The translations under genes were made by a program, and so were the position numbers. Below are positions 34,976-46,389 of a DNA stretch of 64,000 nucleotides, piece by piece. How positions within the stretch are numbered: position 1 is the stretch's first letter; every line of letters starts with the position of its first letter. The stretch covers positions 620,001 through 684,000 of the forward strand of contig CAWEKT010000003.1 of NCBI GenBank assembly GCA_963809765.1. The letters are read 5' to 3'. Origin of the DNA: JACVRM01 sp963809765 (GTDB lineage Bacteria > Actinomycetota > Thermoleophilia > Gaiellales > Gaiellaceae). A model generated the notes under the pieces. It had not been told where the DNA came from and searched no databases. It saw only the letters and a list, made by a program, of their open reading frames with translations.

Positions 34976-36496
34976 ATGACCGACGCGGAGTTCGGCGAGC
35001 TGCAGGCCCGGCTGCGGAACTTCTGGCCCAGCGTCACGCTGCGCTCGATCGGCGACATCGAGCGCACGGTGGTGGTGGTGCACTCGATCAGCCTCGACGT
35101 ACCCGAGCACCTCGTGCCGGTCTTCCCCGCGTACGAGGAGCGCTACCTCTGCCTCGTCCTGAGCCTGCTGCAAGCGCCGCGGTCGCGGGTCGTGTACGTG
35201 ACCTCGCAGCCGATTCACCCGCCCCTGCTGGACTACTACTTCGGCCTCGTCCCCGAGCTCGACACGCCCGAGGCGCGCAGTCGCTTCCTTACGGTCGCGC
35301 TCGTCGACGGGCGCAACGAGCCACTGTCGCGGAAGCTGCTGGCGCGACCGGGTGCCCTCCGCCGGATCCGCGGACTGATCGGCGATCCCGAGCTCGCCTT
35401 CATCCTTCCTTTCTGCATGACCGAGGACGAGGCCGAGCTGGCCGTCCGCCTCGGCCTGCCCATCTACGGCTCGGAGCCGTCGCTCAACTGGCTCGGCACG
35501 AAGCAGGGCAGCCGGCGGGTCTTCGCCGACGAGGGTGTGCCGCACCCCGCCGGGCTGGACGTCGACGGCCGGCGTGACCTGCCTGCGGCGCTCGCCGACA
35601 TCCGGGGGCGCCGGCCCGAGGCCAGGCAGGCGGTCCTCAAGCTCGACCAGGGCGTGAGCGGCCTGGGCAATGCGCTGCTCGACCTCTCGGCACCGCGCGG
35701 CGAGCCGCTCCGCGGAATCCAGCTCGAGGACGACGAGACGAGTCTGGACGACTACCTGGCGGCTCTCGACAACGAGGGCGGCATCGTCGAGCAGCGCATC
35801 GAGGGCGACGAGTTCCACAGCCCGAGCGTCCAGCTGCGCCTGAGCCCGGCGGGGCAGGTCGACATCATGTCGACGCACGACCAGGTCCTCGGAGGGCCGC
35901 ACGGACAGACGTACTTCGGCTGCCACTTCCCGGCCGACGAGCGGTACGCCGCGCAGATCGCCGCGGAGGGGCTGAAGGTCGGGCGGCGGCTCGCCCGCGA
36001 GGGCGTGATCGGGCGTGCGTCCGTCGACTTCGCCACCGTCCGCAATGGCGCCGGGTGGGACTCGTACGCGCTCGAGATCAACCTGCGCTGCGGCGGCACG
36101 ACGCATCCGCTGTTCGCGCTGACGGCGCTCACCGATGGCGCCTATGAGCCACTGTCCGGCGAGTACCGGACGCGCATGGGCGACGTGAAGCACTACGCGG
36201 CCACCGACCACCTCGACTCGCCGGCGTACCGGTCGCTGACCCCCGACGACCTGCTCGACATCGTCGCCGAGCGGGGGCTCGGCTGGGATCACGAGGCGCA
36301 GACCGGCGTCGTCCTGCACATGGTCAGCGCGCTCGCGGTCGCAGGGCGCATCGGCCTGACCGCGATCGGCGGCACGCTCGAGCAGAGTCGCGCCCTCTAC
36401 TACGAGGTCAAGGCGGCGGTCGACGAGGCCGCCGGCGTTCCCGCGGGGGGACGCCTAACCGAAGCCGTACACGCCGGCGAAGCGCTCGGCGAGTAA
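34976..36496 (+). CDS. ATP-grasp protein, peptide ligase PGM1-related
   Basis: 506 residues. The N-terminal pre-ATP-grasp region (SLDVPEHLVPVFPAYEERYL) is followed by an ATP-grasp fold: GTKQGSRRVFADEGVPHPAG, AVLKLDQGVSGLGNALLD as the nucleotide loop, and the metal ligands in SYALEINLRCGGTTHP. The C-terminal YYEVKAAVDEAAG region is PGM1_C-like. Relatives join amino acids or peptides in natural-product and cofactor pathways; the substrates here are not known. It lies on the opposite strand within the housekeeping block, and its 3' end overlaps the 3' end of maf by 42 bases. Confidence 0.8.
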   Translation: MTDAEFGELQARLRNFWPSVTLRSIGDIERTVVVVHSISLDVPEHLVPVFPAYEERYLCLVLSLLQAPRSRVVYVTSQPIHPPLLDYYFGLVPELDTPEARSRFLTVALVDGRNEPLSRKLLARPGALRRIRGLIGDPELAFILPFCMTEDEAELAVRLGLPIYGSEPSLNWLGTKQGSRRVFADEGVPHPAGLDVDGRRDLPAALADIRGRRPEARQAVLKLDQGVSGLGNALLDLSAPRGEPLRGIQLEDDETSLDDYLAALDNEGGIVEQRIEGDEFHSPSVQLRLSPAGQVDIMSTHDQVLGGPHGQTYFGCHFPADERYAAQIAAEGLKVGRRLAREGVIGRASVDFATVRNGAGWDSYALEINLRCGGTTHPLFALTALTDGAYEPLSGEYRTRMGDVKHYAATDHLDSPAYRSLTPDDLLDIVAERGLGWDHEAQTGVVLHMVSALAVAGRIGLTAIGGTLEQSRALYYEVKAAVDEAAGVPAGGRLTEAVHAGEALGE

Positions 36497-37049
36497 CCGC
36501 ACGAGCAGGGCGCCCGGCAGCCCGACAACGTTGAGGTAGTCGCCCTCGATGCGCTCGACGAGCGCGGCTCCGAGCCCCTGGATCGCGTAGGCGCCCGCGC
36601 GCCCCTCCCACTCACCGCTGGCCACGTAGGTCGCCAGGTCGCGCGGCGTGAGCGGCCGGAAGGTGACGGCCGTCTCCTCGAGCTGCCGCCTCCTCCCAGC
36701 CGGGAGTCAGCAGGCAGAGCCCCGAGATGACGAGATGCGTCCGGCCGCCCAGCTGCTCGAGCATCTCGGCAGCCTGCTCGGCAGTCGCTGCCTTGCCGTA
36801 GAGGCGTCCGTCGAGGCAGACCGTCGTATCGACGCCGAGCACCGGCCGGTCAGCGGCCAGGCGCGCGACCGACCTCGCCTTCCCGCGCGCATGCGCGAGC
36901 ACGAGCTCGCGGGGATCTGCGTCGGGCGGATCCTCCTCGTGGTACTCGGGCGCGACGGCATCGAAGGGAATGCCGAGCTGGCGCAGGATGGCCGGCCGCT
37001 GCGGCGAGGTGGAGGCGAGCAGGAGCGGCGGAGCGGGCGGGACGCTCAC
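36455..37049 (-). CDS. maf: Maf-type nucleoside triphosphate pyrophosphatase; one frame break
   Basis: About 198 residues. Maf enzymes hydrolyse dTTP/UTP or modified nucleotides. The start LLLASTSPQRPAIL carries the first motif (S-x-S-P-x-R), ELVLAHARGKARSVA the second, and VLGVDTTVCLDGRLYGKA the metal-binding core. After a break near 36690 the frame continues into TFRPLTPRDLATYVASGEW, the YAIQGLGAALVERIEGDYLN signature and a TAG at 36455. GTG 37049 overlaps the methyltransferase stop as GTGA. Confidence 0.88.
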
Positions 37050-37823
37050 GCGCGCTTGCGCGCGACCCAGAGGTCTTCGTACGGCCAGCGGCTGCGCCCA
37101 GTCGACCGTGACGTGGTCGTAGTACTCGTGGTCGACGTGCTCCCTCCGGCGCCTGCAGCTCGTGGAGCGCCTCGATCTCGAATCCGTGCTCGCGGAGGAG
37201 GGCGATCCAGCGGCCGTGGTCGAGGTGGTACTCCACGCCCTGTCTGCTCGGGCCACGTCGTCCGGTACATGCCGAACTGGGACCGGTGGAGCGTCTCCTC
37301 GACGGTGCCGACGTCGGGAACGCAGAGGTAGAGCAGCACCGAGTTCGTCAGGAACACGAGTCGCCCGCCGGGACGGAGCAGCCGCGCCGCCTCGGCGATC
37401 CAGCGCTCGGGCACCGCCCAGAGGGAGGCGCCGTACTCCGAGACGGCGAGGTCGAAGGAGGCGTCGGGAAGCGGCACGGCCTCGCCGGGCGCTTCGACGA
37501 GCGGGAACTCGATGCCCGTCTCCTGCATGAGCCGCCTGGCGGTCGCGAGCTGCGCCGGGGTCGGATCGACGCCGACCGGCCGTGCGCCCAGCTTGGCGAG
37601 CCGCGCCGAGATGTAGGCGGTACCGCAGCCGAGCTCGACCACGTCGAGCCCGGCAACCTTGCCGAGCGCGCCGACGGTCGCTTCGGGGACGCCGAAGACG
37701 CCCCAGGCGATCGTCGTCGCGGGCCCAGGCCTCGCGTGCGCTGCGGTCGGTGTACTGCTCGTTCGAGCCAGTCCACTCGGCGATGTTGCGCGCGACCGAG
37801 TCGGGCAGGTCAGCCGAGCTCAT
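37046..37823 (-). CDS. Class I SAM-dependent methyltransferase; several frame breaks
   Basis: About 258 residues. N-terminal DSVARNIAEWTGSNEQYTD is typical of actinobacterial SAM methyltransferases. After a break near 37705 the Rossmann motif VVELGCGTAYISARLAKLGA follows, then GVDPTPAQLATARRL, SFDLAVSEYGASLW and LRPGGRLVFLTNS. Further breaks near 37250, 37150 and 37080 separate pieces that read VEYHLDHGRWIALLREHGFE and VDHEYYDHVTVDWAQ. The ATG at 37823 overlaps the ndk end by 14 bases. Substrate unknown. Confidence 0.78.
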
Positions 37824-38230
37824 CGCCGAACCACAGGCGCACCTCGCGCGCCGCCGACTCGGGTGAGTCCGAGCCGTGCACGAGGTTGTCCGGCATCGAG
37901 AGCGCGAGGTCGCCGCGGATCGTGCCGGGCGCCGACGTGGCTGGATTCGTGGCGCCCATCGTCGTCCGGACGACGGCGATCGCGCCTTCGCCCTCGAGCA
38001 CGAGCGCGAGCGTCGGGGCGGAGGTGATGAACTCGACGAGCTCGCCGAAGAACGGCTTGTCGACGTGCTCGGCGTAGTGCTCGCGGGCCAGTCCGTCGCT
38101 CGACGGTCGAGCAGGCGGGCAGCGCGGATCGTCAGGCCCCGCGCCTCGAAGCGTCCGCAGGATCTCCCCGGCGAGGCCGCCGCTGGACGGCGTCGGGCTT
38201 GATCAGGACGAGGGTCTGCTCGGCGGCCAT
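37810..38230 (-). CDS. ndk: Nucleoside diphosphate kinase; several frame breaks
   Basis: About 140 residues. The ATG at 38230 gives EQTLVLIKPDAVQR, the family start. Breaks near 38190, 38155 and 38115 separate GLAGEIL, FEARGLTIRAARL and REHYAEHVDKPFFGELVEFI. The last part carries GATNPATSAPGTIRGDLAL and NLVHGSDSPESAAREV, where the active-site His is in VHGSDS. It balances the NTP pool. Position next to folC and maf is usual in actinobacteria. Confidence 0.85.
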
Positions 38231-38254
38231 GCGGCGGCGCAGTCTACTGCGGCG

Positions 38255-38800
38255 CTACTCGGAAGCTCGCCGGCGACGACCCGAGCGCGCCGAGGTCGTC
38301 GGCGCGAACTCGATCGGCGCCGGCGTGGCCACGCGCGTCTCGCAGTACGGGCAGATCTGCCAGAGCGGCTCGAGCGGCTGCTTGCAGCTCTCGCACGCCT
38401 GCTTGAGCTTGGTCGTGCAGACGGGGCAGACGAGGAAGCTCTCCTTGATCGCCGCGCGGCAGACCGGGCAATGCAGGTCGGTCTCTGCCAGGCGCTCCTC
38501 GATCGCCTTGATCTCGAGCTCGCGCTCGCGCACGTCCTCGAGGTACTCGGGCGGGCGGAAGAGCATGTAGATGAACGCGCCGATGAACGGGGGCACGAGG
38601 CCGAGCACCGTGGCCATGCCGACGAGCCATGGGTCCTCGATGCGCCGCCGCGCGTCCTTGAACACCCAGTAGGCGACGGCGAGCCAGAAGACGACCGCGA
38701 AGAACAGGCCGAGGTTGCGGACGATGATCCAGCTGCCCGACTCGAAGAAGTCCCTGACTCCTCCGAACAGACTGTCGTCTTCTGACTGGGCGAGGAACAC
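38255..38800 (-). CDS. Membrane protein with two helices and a double zinc ribbon
   Basis: 181 residues. Two hydrophobic helices (about 25-46 and 57-80) separated by FKDARRRIEDP, then a charged helix (VRERELEIKAIEERL) and two zinc ribbons with CxxC knuckles (CPVC, CPVC, CESC, CPYC). No enzymatic motif; a zinc-binding membrane adaptor is the most one can say. GTG 38800 has GGAGG 5 bases upstream. It follows the 37-residue membrane protein in what looks like the folC unit. Confidence 0.75.
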   Translation of the reverse strand: MFLAQSEDDSLFGGVRDFFESGSWIIVRNLGLFFAVVFWLAVAYWVFKDARRRIEDPWLVGMATVLGLVPPFIGAFIYMLFRPPEYLEDVRERELEIKAIEERLAETDLHCPVCRAAIKESFLVCPVCTTKLKQACESCKQPLEPLWQICPYCETRVATPAPIEFAPTTSARSGRRRRASE

Positions 38801-38811
38801 GGGGACCTCCG

Positions 38812-38925
38812 TTAGAGCAGCAACTGCCCGACGAGATACCCGGCGGCAAACGCGAGCCCGACAATCGCGAGGATCACGACGGCCGCGAACGCGAAGACGC
38901 TCAGCCTCTCTACGAGCGGCTTCAT
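38812..38925 (-). CDS. Very small single-helix membrane protein (37 aa)
   Basis: 37 residues: a short amphipathic start (MKPLVERLSVF) and one long membrane helix ending in GYLVGQLLL. It lies between folC (11 bases after its stop) and the zinc-ribbon protein (11 bases before it), all on one strand, which makes random occurrence unlikely. No known family is claimed. Confidence 0.6.
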   Translation of the reverse strand: MKPLVERLSVFAFAAVVILAIVGLAFAAGYLVGQLLL

Positions 38926-38935
38926 GGTACGCGCT

Positions 38936-40123
38936 CTACGGGACGGAATGGAGATCCGCGAGAAGGTACAGCGAGCCTGTGACGAGCACTCGCCCGGACG
39001 GCCCGGCGAGCTGCCGCGCGCGTGCGAGGGCGGTTGCGGGGTCTCCATCCGCCTCGACGGTGCGGAAGTGGCGCCGCGCGATCGCCGCGAGCTCGTCCGC
39101 CGGCAGGGCGCGAGGGTTCGAGGCGGTCGTGACGATCGCCGTGGCCGCGAGCGGCGCGAGCTCCTGCAGCATGGCCTCGGCGTCCTTGTCGCGCATGACG
39201 GAGAGGACGATGACGGTGCGCTCAGCGTCGTCCGCCCAGGCGGCCTCCCGTAGCCGGCGCGCGACGAATGCGGCTCCCGCCGGGTTGTGCGCCCCCTCAC
39301 GGAGCTCCGCCGGCCGGCCCTCGCCCGACAGCCGCCACTCAGCCCGGCCGGGAAGCGCGACCTCGTCGTCCCGCGTACCGCCCTCCGGCCCCTCGAGCCG
39401 CCGCCCGAGGAACGCCTCCGCGGCCGCGAGCGCGACCGCGCGGTTCGCCCGTGCCTCGTCCGGCGCGACGACAACGACGTTCGCTGCGCCCAGCTCGCGC
39501 GCGAGCGGCTCCCACTCCTCCTCGCCGAGCACGACCGTGGCACCGGGGCGAACCACTGCGAGCTTCTCGCGTGCGATCAGCTCGCGCGTCTCGCCCAGCA
39601 CCTCCGTGTGATCGAGCGAGACGTTGGTGAGCACGACGACCGGCGCGTCGAGCACGTTCGTGGCATCGAGACGCCCGCCGAGCCCAGCCTCCACGACGGC
39701 CACGTCGACCTCCGCCTCGGCGAAGGCGTTCAGCGCGGCCGCGGTCAGTGCCTCGAACTGGGTGGCGCCGATCTGCTCGGCGGCCGGGCGCACCGCCGCC
39801 ACGAGCCGCTCGAAGTCGGCGTCGCGGCCGCCGAGTTGGATCCGCTCGCTCCAGTCGGCGACGTGCGGCGAGATGTATGACCCGGTCGCCAGGCGCGCGT
39901 GTTCGAGCAGCGCCGCGGTCAGCCGCGTGGTCGACGACTTCCCGTTCGTGCCGACCACGTGGACGGCACGGAAGCGCACCTGCGGGTCGCCCAGCTCCCC
40001 GAGCAGCGCGCGCATCCGCCCGAGCCCGAACTCCTCGGGCCATGGAGACAGGGCCGCAACCCACTCCCGTGCCGTCCCCGGCACCGGAAGGGCGCCGCCG
40101 CTCGAACGTGGCGCCTCGCCCAC
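38936..40123 (-). CDS. folC: Folylpolyglutamate synthase / dihydrofolate synthase
   Basis: 395 residues. It adds glutamate to folates. Mur-ligase-type motifs are present: VVGTNGKSSTTRLTA (P-loop), SYISPHVADWSERIQ, VAVVEAGLGGRLDATNV, LTNVSLDHTEVLG, and REGAHNPAGAAF in the C-terminal domain, with Glu where Asp is usual. Immediately after valS, as in most actinobacteria. Confidence 0.93.
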   Translation of the reverse strand: MGEAPRSSGGALPVPGTAREWVAALSPWPEEFGLGRMRALLGELGDPQVRFRAVHVVGTNGKSSTTRLTAALLEHARLATGSYISPHVADWSERIQLGGRDADFERLVAAVRPAAEQIGATQFEALTAAALNAFAEAEVDVAVVEAGLGGRLDATNVLDAPVVVLTNVSLDHTEVLGETRELIAREKLAVVRPGATVVLGEEEWEPLARELGAANVVVVAPDEARANRAVALAAAEAFLGRRLEGPEGGTRDDEVALPGRAEWRLSGEGRPAELREGAHNPAGAAFVARRLREAAWADDAERTVIVLSVMRDKDAEAMLQELAPLAATAIVTTASNPRALPADELAAIARRHFRTVEADGDPATALARARQLAGPSGRVLVTGSLYLLADLHSVP

Positions 40124-40342
40124 GGGCTCGTTCTAACAGACCGGAGAATCGACACGGACAGGGCTGCCGTCACGGTTCTGGCGCACTTCCGGCACCCACG
40201 GGCGCGCTCTTCGGCGGTACCGTCGACGCCGGGAGGCGGGAAAGCCCCGAACGGCTAGCCCACCCCCGGGGGCGCGCGCGTCGAGAAGAAGTGGGCCCCG
40301 GGAGGCGGCGCCTGCACGAGAGCAGGCGCGCGGACCCGCCCG

Positions 40343-42774
40343 CTAGCCCTGCTCGCCGGACTCCGCGAGCAGGTCGAGCTCGCGGCGGTAGCGCTCGAGC
40401 TTCTCGCGCTCGGCGTCGACCACCTCCGGCGGCGCCTTCGACGTGAACCGCTCGTTGGCGAGCATGCCCTCCGCCCGGGCGATCTCCTTGCGCAGGCGCT
40501 CGACCTCGCCCGCGAGGCTGCCCCCGTCCGACTTGACCCGCTCGGGCTTGACCACGGCCTCGAAGATGCGGCGCTCGTCCTCGCCCAGTTCGACGGAGGC
40601 GCCGCTCCGCCGGAAGATCGCCGCCGCCTCCTGCACGCGGTCGAGCGCCCCAGCGTCGGCGTCGAAGCGACCGTCCCGAGCCGGCCAGGGCGCAACGATG
40701 AGGCGCGACTCGCGGTTCGGAAGCGCCGTCCAGATCTCCTCGGTGACGTGCGGCATGACCGGGTGCAGCAGCTCGAGCAGGCGCTCGAGCGCCGCCAGCG
40801 CGGTCGCGCGCACCTGCGGCTCGTTCAGCCGCGGTTTGATCGCCTCGGCGTACCAGTCGCAGAAGTCGTCGAAGGTGAGGTGGTAGAGCGTGTCCACCGC
40901 CTCGGCGAAGTCGAAGCGCGCGAGCGCCGCGTCGACGGTCTCCTGGGCCGCATCGAGCCGGGCGACGATCCACCGTTCCTCCAGCGCCTCGGGCCGGAGC
41001 GCGGGTGTTGCCCCGCCGGCGTCGGTGACGAGCAGCCGCGAGACGTTCCAGAGCTTGTTCGCAAGCTTCCGCCCCTCCTCGACCGCGCCGTACGAGAAGC
41101 GCACGTCCTGGCTGGACGACATCTTCAGCAGCCCGTAGCGAACGGCGTCGGCGCCGTGGTCGGCGATCAGCTCGAGCGGGTCGATCCCCGTCCCCAGGCT
41201 CTTCGACATGCGGCGCCCATCCGGCGCGAGCACGGTCGTGTGGATGACGACGTGGTCGAAGGGCCGCTCCCCGAGCAGCTCGAGCCCGGAGAAGATCATC
41301 CGGTTCTCCCAGAGGCGGATGATCTCGCGCGCGGTCGTGTTCAGCGTGCCCGGGTACCAGGCACGCAGTTCCGGAGTTTCGTCGGGCCAGCCGAGGATGG
41401 CGAACGGCCACAGCGCCGACGAGAACCACGTATCCAGGACGTCCTCGCTGCGCGTGAGCTCGGTGGAGCCGCACTCGGCGCAGGCTGCCGGCTCGGTCTC
41501 CTCGCCCGTGACGTGGCCGGCCGGGCACTCCCAGAGCGGCAGCTGGTGGCCCCACCAGATCTGCCGCGAGATGTTCCAGTCGGGTGCGTTCTCGAGCGAC
41601 TCGATCGCATACCGATGCTGCGAGTCGGGGTGATAGCGGACGCGCCCCGCGTGCAGCGCCTCCAGGGCCGGCCGCTTCAGGCCTTCCATCGCGCACCACC
41701 ACTGCGGCGAGATGAGCGGCTCGATCCGGCTCTCGCAGCGCTCGCAGAGCGCGACCGTGTGTCGGTACGCCTCGCGGCGCTCGAGCAGGCCGCGCTCCTT
41801 CACCCAGTCGAGGATGCGCGGCGTCGGCCTCGCTCCTGCGTCAGCCCGGCCAGGTCGCCGGCGAGCTCGTTCATGCGGCCGTCCCAGCCGACCACCATCG
41901 GCTCGGGCAGCCCGTGGTCGCGGCCGATCTCGAAGTCGAGCGGGTCGTGGCCGGGCGTCACCTTCAGCGCGCCGGTTCCGAAGTCGGGGTCGACACGCTC
42001 GTCGGCGATCACCGGGACGGGACGCTCGACGTACGGCACGAGCACCTGGCGGCCGATCGCGCCGCGCCAGCGCTCGTCGTCGGGATGCACGGCGACCGCG
42101 ACGTCGCCGAGGATCGTCGCCGGGCGGGCGGTCGCGATCGTCACGCCGGCTGCCGGCTCGTCCGCGAACGGATAGCGAACGTAGGTGAGCGCGTCGTCGA
42201 GCTCGCGGTGGACGAGCTCGAGGTCGGAGAGCGAGGTCTGGTGGTGGGGGCACCAGTTGATGATGCGGTTGTCCCGATAGATCCAGCCCTTGCGGTAGAG
42301 GTGGACGAAGAAGCGCATCACCGACCGCACGTACGCGTCGTCCATCGTGAAGCGCTCGCGGCGGTAGTCCATCGACGCGCCCATGCGCCGGTACTGGCCC
42401 ATGATCGTCCGCCCGTACTCGTGCAGCCACTGCCAGACGCGCTCGACGAACGCCTCGCGGCCGAGCTCCTCCCGAGAGGTGCCCTGCTCCACCAGATACT
42501 TCTCGACGGCGTTCTGCGTCGAGATGCCCGCGTGGTCGTAGCCGGTCAGGAAGGCGGCCTCGAAGCCACGCATGCGGTGCCAGCGGACGAGCACGTCCGC
42601 GAGCGCGATCTGAAGCGCGTGGCCGGTGTGCAGCGCGCCGGTCACGTTTGGAGGCGGGTGCGCGACGACGAACGTGGGGCGGCCGCTGCCGGGCTCGGCG
42701 TTGTAGAGACCCTCGTCCTCCCAGGTGCGCTGCCAGCGCTCCTCGACGCCGTCGGGACGGTAGAGCGAGTCCAT
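40343..42774 (-). CDS. valS: Valine-tRNA ligase; one frame break
   Basis: About 810 residues, class I synthetase. PPPNVTGALHTGHAL carries the HIGH-type motif, and the editing domain has TARPATILGDVAVAVHP and FGTGALKVTPGHDP. The frame breaks near 41825, at the junction of GDLAGLTQERG and the continuing RILDWVKERGLLE. The second half has WWGHQLPLWECP, a CAECG zinc knuckle, and RRMSKSLGTGIDPLEL (KMSKS). A C-terminal coiled-coil arm (EVERLRKEIARAEGML) is typical of ValRS. An essential gene, so the break must be a sequence error. Confidence 0.95.
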
Positions 42775-42928
42775 CAGGGGAGGGTAGTCAGGTCGATGGA
42801 CAGGGCCGTGCCGCCGACCGTGTGGTCGTGCTGGCCGAGGCGCGAAGCCCCGCCGATCAGGTCAGGCAGCGACGATCGAACGAGTATGCCGGGCCTCTTG
42901 CAGCAATCGCAAGCGCACTACGAAGTGT

Positions 42929-42953
42929 TTGACACCACGGTTAGTGGTTGACA
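42929..42953 (+). promoter_or_regulatory. Paired TTGACA boxes flanking a small hairpin upstream of the hydrolase gene
   Basis: Two TTGACA hexamers (42929-42934 and 42948-42953) lie 19 bases apart and frame CCAC-GGTTA-GTGG, a 4-bp stem. Either hexamer could serve as a -35 box for the plus-strand hydrolase gene starting near 43014. No convincing -10 follows at the right spacing. The rest of the 240-base gap between valS and this gene shows nothing else I recognise. Confidence 0.35.
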
Positions 42954-43013
42954 AGTCGGCGGCATGGACGATAGCCTCCGCGACGGACCGCGACGGTAAG
43001 GCTGAGCCCGGAG

Positions 43014-44352
43014 ATGACATCGATGGCAGAGAATCCGAGCGAACCGCGTTCTTTCGCTGGCATCGCGCTGGCCGGCTCGCGCTCGGGGCGCATGCACGGC
43101 GTACCGACGGCCTCCGCCAAGACCATCGCCGGCGGACTCGTTTCAGACGTGCAGTCGAGGCGATCCTCGCCGCAGCCGTACCAGCCGAACTACGTGCCGC
43201 TCGGATTCGACTCGGCGTTCGACGCGGTTCGTTGCCGAACACCGCGCCTGCGCAGGACTACACGACCGGCTCGATGCCCGGCAGTCCCGGACCACCCGGA
43301 CTGGCCGGCCTCGTTCAAGGAGGTCGTGCTCACGTCGGCGCGACGGGGCGCAAGCTCACGGGCCGCCTCGTCCTTGCGACCCGGCACCCACCCCGGCGTG
43401 GTGGTCGTCCACGGCTTCAACACGAACGGCAAGGAGTCGGTGATCCGCTGGGCGGCCATGCTCGCCCGCAACGGCTACAACGTGCTCGCCGCCGACCAGC
43501 GGGACTTCAAGGCCGAGTACGACGCCGGCTACGGCTACCCCGGGCCCGCGTCAGACGCTTCGGGCTGGAAGGAGTCAGAGGACGTGCTCGCCGCCGGTCG
43601 CTACCTGGCGTCGGCAGCCGGGCGTGAGCTCGGTCGGCGTCATCGGGTTCAGCCTGGGCGGGCAGGACACCGTGCTCGCGCTGGCGCTCGACGGCGGGCT
43701 GCGCAGAAGTCGCGGCGCGTCTTCTCGGCCGGGCTGAACTTCAGCGGGCCGGCCGACCAGGCCTCGCAGATCTCGAGCAACGGCCGTGCCGGCCGGCTGC
43801 GAGACACCGGACGTGCACGTACCCGGCGACGAGCGCACTGGTCGCCCTGGTCGTCCCGCCGTACACCTACAACGGACCCGTGCAAGGTGCTCGGGGACGC
43901 AGCTACGTACTACGGGACGACAGCTTCACGATTCTCAGCCGCGAGAACGCGTTCCACCGCCAGGTGCAGAGTGACCGTGCCGCTGCTCAACGTCTACGCG
44001 GCCGACGACTCGCTGGTGGCGCCGGGTTCCACGCGACGATGATGGGCGGCTACGAGGTGGGCAACCCGCTGCAGCGGACGCTGCTTGCTCGAGCGCGGGC
44101 GAGCACGCGTACTTCTTCGACCGCTGGTGGCAGCAGCGGGCCGTGCTTCTGTACTTCAAGCGCGTGCTGCCCGCGGCGGCCGGCGACCGACGGTCGAGAC
44201 GAGCGCCACGGTCAATCAGACGCCCGGTGGCGCGCCTGCCGGCTCGCAGCTCGTCGACCTCGGCGCCGCCCACGCGGACGGACGCAGACGCCCTGCTCGG
44301 CCGGGATCCGTGCGACACGAGCCGCGGCACGCCCGGCGCGGCGATGCCGTAG
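43014..44352 (+). pseudogene. Alpha/beta hydrolase gene broken by many frame changes
   Basis: Pieces of one alpha/beta hydrolase appear in all three frames: NTAPAQDYTTGSMPGS, SFKEVVLTS, HPGVVVVHGFNTNGKESV, NVLAADQRDFKAEYDAGYGY, GVIGFSLGGQDTVLALAL with the nucleophile Ser in GxSxG, LLNVYAADDSLVAP, and GEHAYFFDRWWQQ, where His may complete the triad. There are at least eight breaks in 1.3 kb, far more than in neighbouring genes. It may be a true decaying gene or a poorly resolved stretch. It lies on the plus strand between clpX and valS, which are normally adjacent. Start and end are approximate. Confidence 0.65.
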
Positions 44353-44367
44353 CGGCCTAGCTCCTCC

Positions 44368-45651
<1,284 letters not shown>

Positions 45652-45783
45652 CAGCGAGCCCTGGCCGGTCGGTCAGAGGACGGGATGCCTCCGGACGGCG
45701 TGCTCGCGTCGAGGAGGCCGCTGCTCGTGGCGGGGTGACGAACTGACACTAGCTCTCCTTGTACCTCGTCTCGGGGTCTGCGA

Positions 45784-46389
45784 CTAGGCGGGTCGTCCGT
45801 CACGGTTGGTCACGACCACGTCGATGATGCCGTAATCCGTTGCCTCCTGCGCGGTCATGAAGTAGTCGCGATCGGTGTCGCGGCCCACCTTCTCCAGGTC
45901 CTGGCCGGAGTGCTCGGCCAGGATCTCCTCGAGCTTGCGCTTCAGGTTCAGCGTCTCGCGGGCGCGAATCTCGATGTCGGTCGCCTGGCCGCCCATGCCG
46001 CCGGGTGTCCAGACCTGGTGGATGAGGATCTTCGCGTTCGGCAGCGCCATGCGCTTGCCCTTCGCCCCGGCCGCCAGCAGCACGGCGCCCATCGACATGG
46101 CGATGCCGACGCAGATCGTCTGCACGTCGGGCTTGATGAACTGCATCGTGTCGTAGATGGCAAGGCCCGAGTAGACGTCGCCGCCGGGCGAGTTGATGTA
46201 CAGGAAGATGTCCTTGTCGGGGTCCTCCGACTCGAGGTGGAGGAGCTGGGCGACGATGAGATTCGCGATCTGGTCGTCGATCGGCGTGCCGAGCATGACG
46301 ATGCGCTCGTTGAGCAGCCGGGAGTAGATGTCGAAGGCGCGCTCGCCGCGCGAGGTCTGCTCGATGACCATCGGGATCATTGGGCTCAT
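45784..46389 (-). CDS. clpP: ATP-dependent Clp protease proteolytic subunit ClpP
   Basis: 201 residues. The catalytic triad is Ser in GIAMSMGAVLLAAG, His in KILIHQVW and Asp in GRDTDRDYFMTA. YINSPGGDVYSGLAIYD is also conserved. The start at ATG 46389 is fixed by AAGGAG five bases upstream and by ATGA overlap with the trigger-factor stop; the longer open frame is inside tig. Forms the proteolytic chamber for ClpX. Confidence 0.97.
   Translation of the reverse strand: MSPMIPMVIEQTSRGERAFDIYSRLLNERIVMLGTPIDDQIANLIVAQLLHLESEDPDKDIFLYINSPGGDVYSGLAIYDTMQFIKPDVQTICVGIAMSMGAVLLAAGAKGKRMALPNAKILIHQVWTPGGMGGQATDIEIRARETLNLKRKLEEILAEHSGQDLEKVGRDTDRDYFMTAQEATDYGIIDVVVTNRDGRPA

Noticed and set aside
33785..36319. 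An 844-codon frame joining mreB to an upstream protein
   Set aside because: The upstream part is antisense to the intact ligase gene and has no family features; mreB has its own ATG at 34852.
40124..40342. Possible element between folC and valS
   Set aside because: GC-rich with minor hairpins only; nothing distinctive enough to call.
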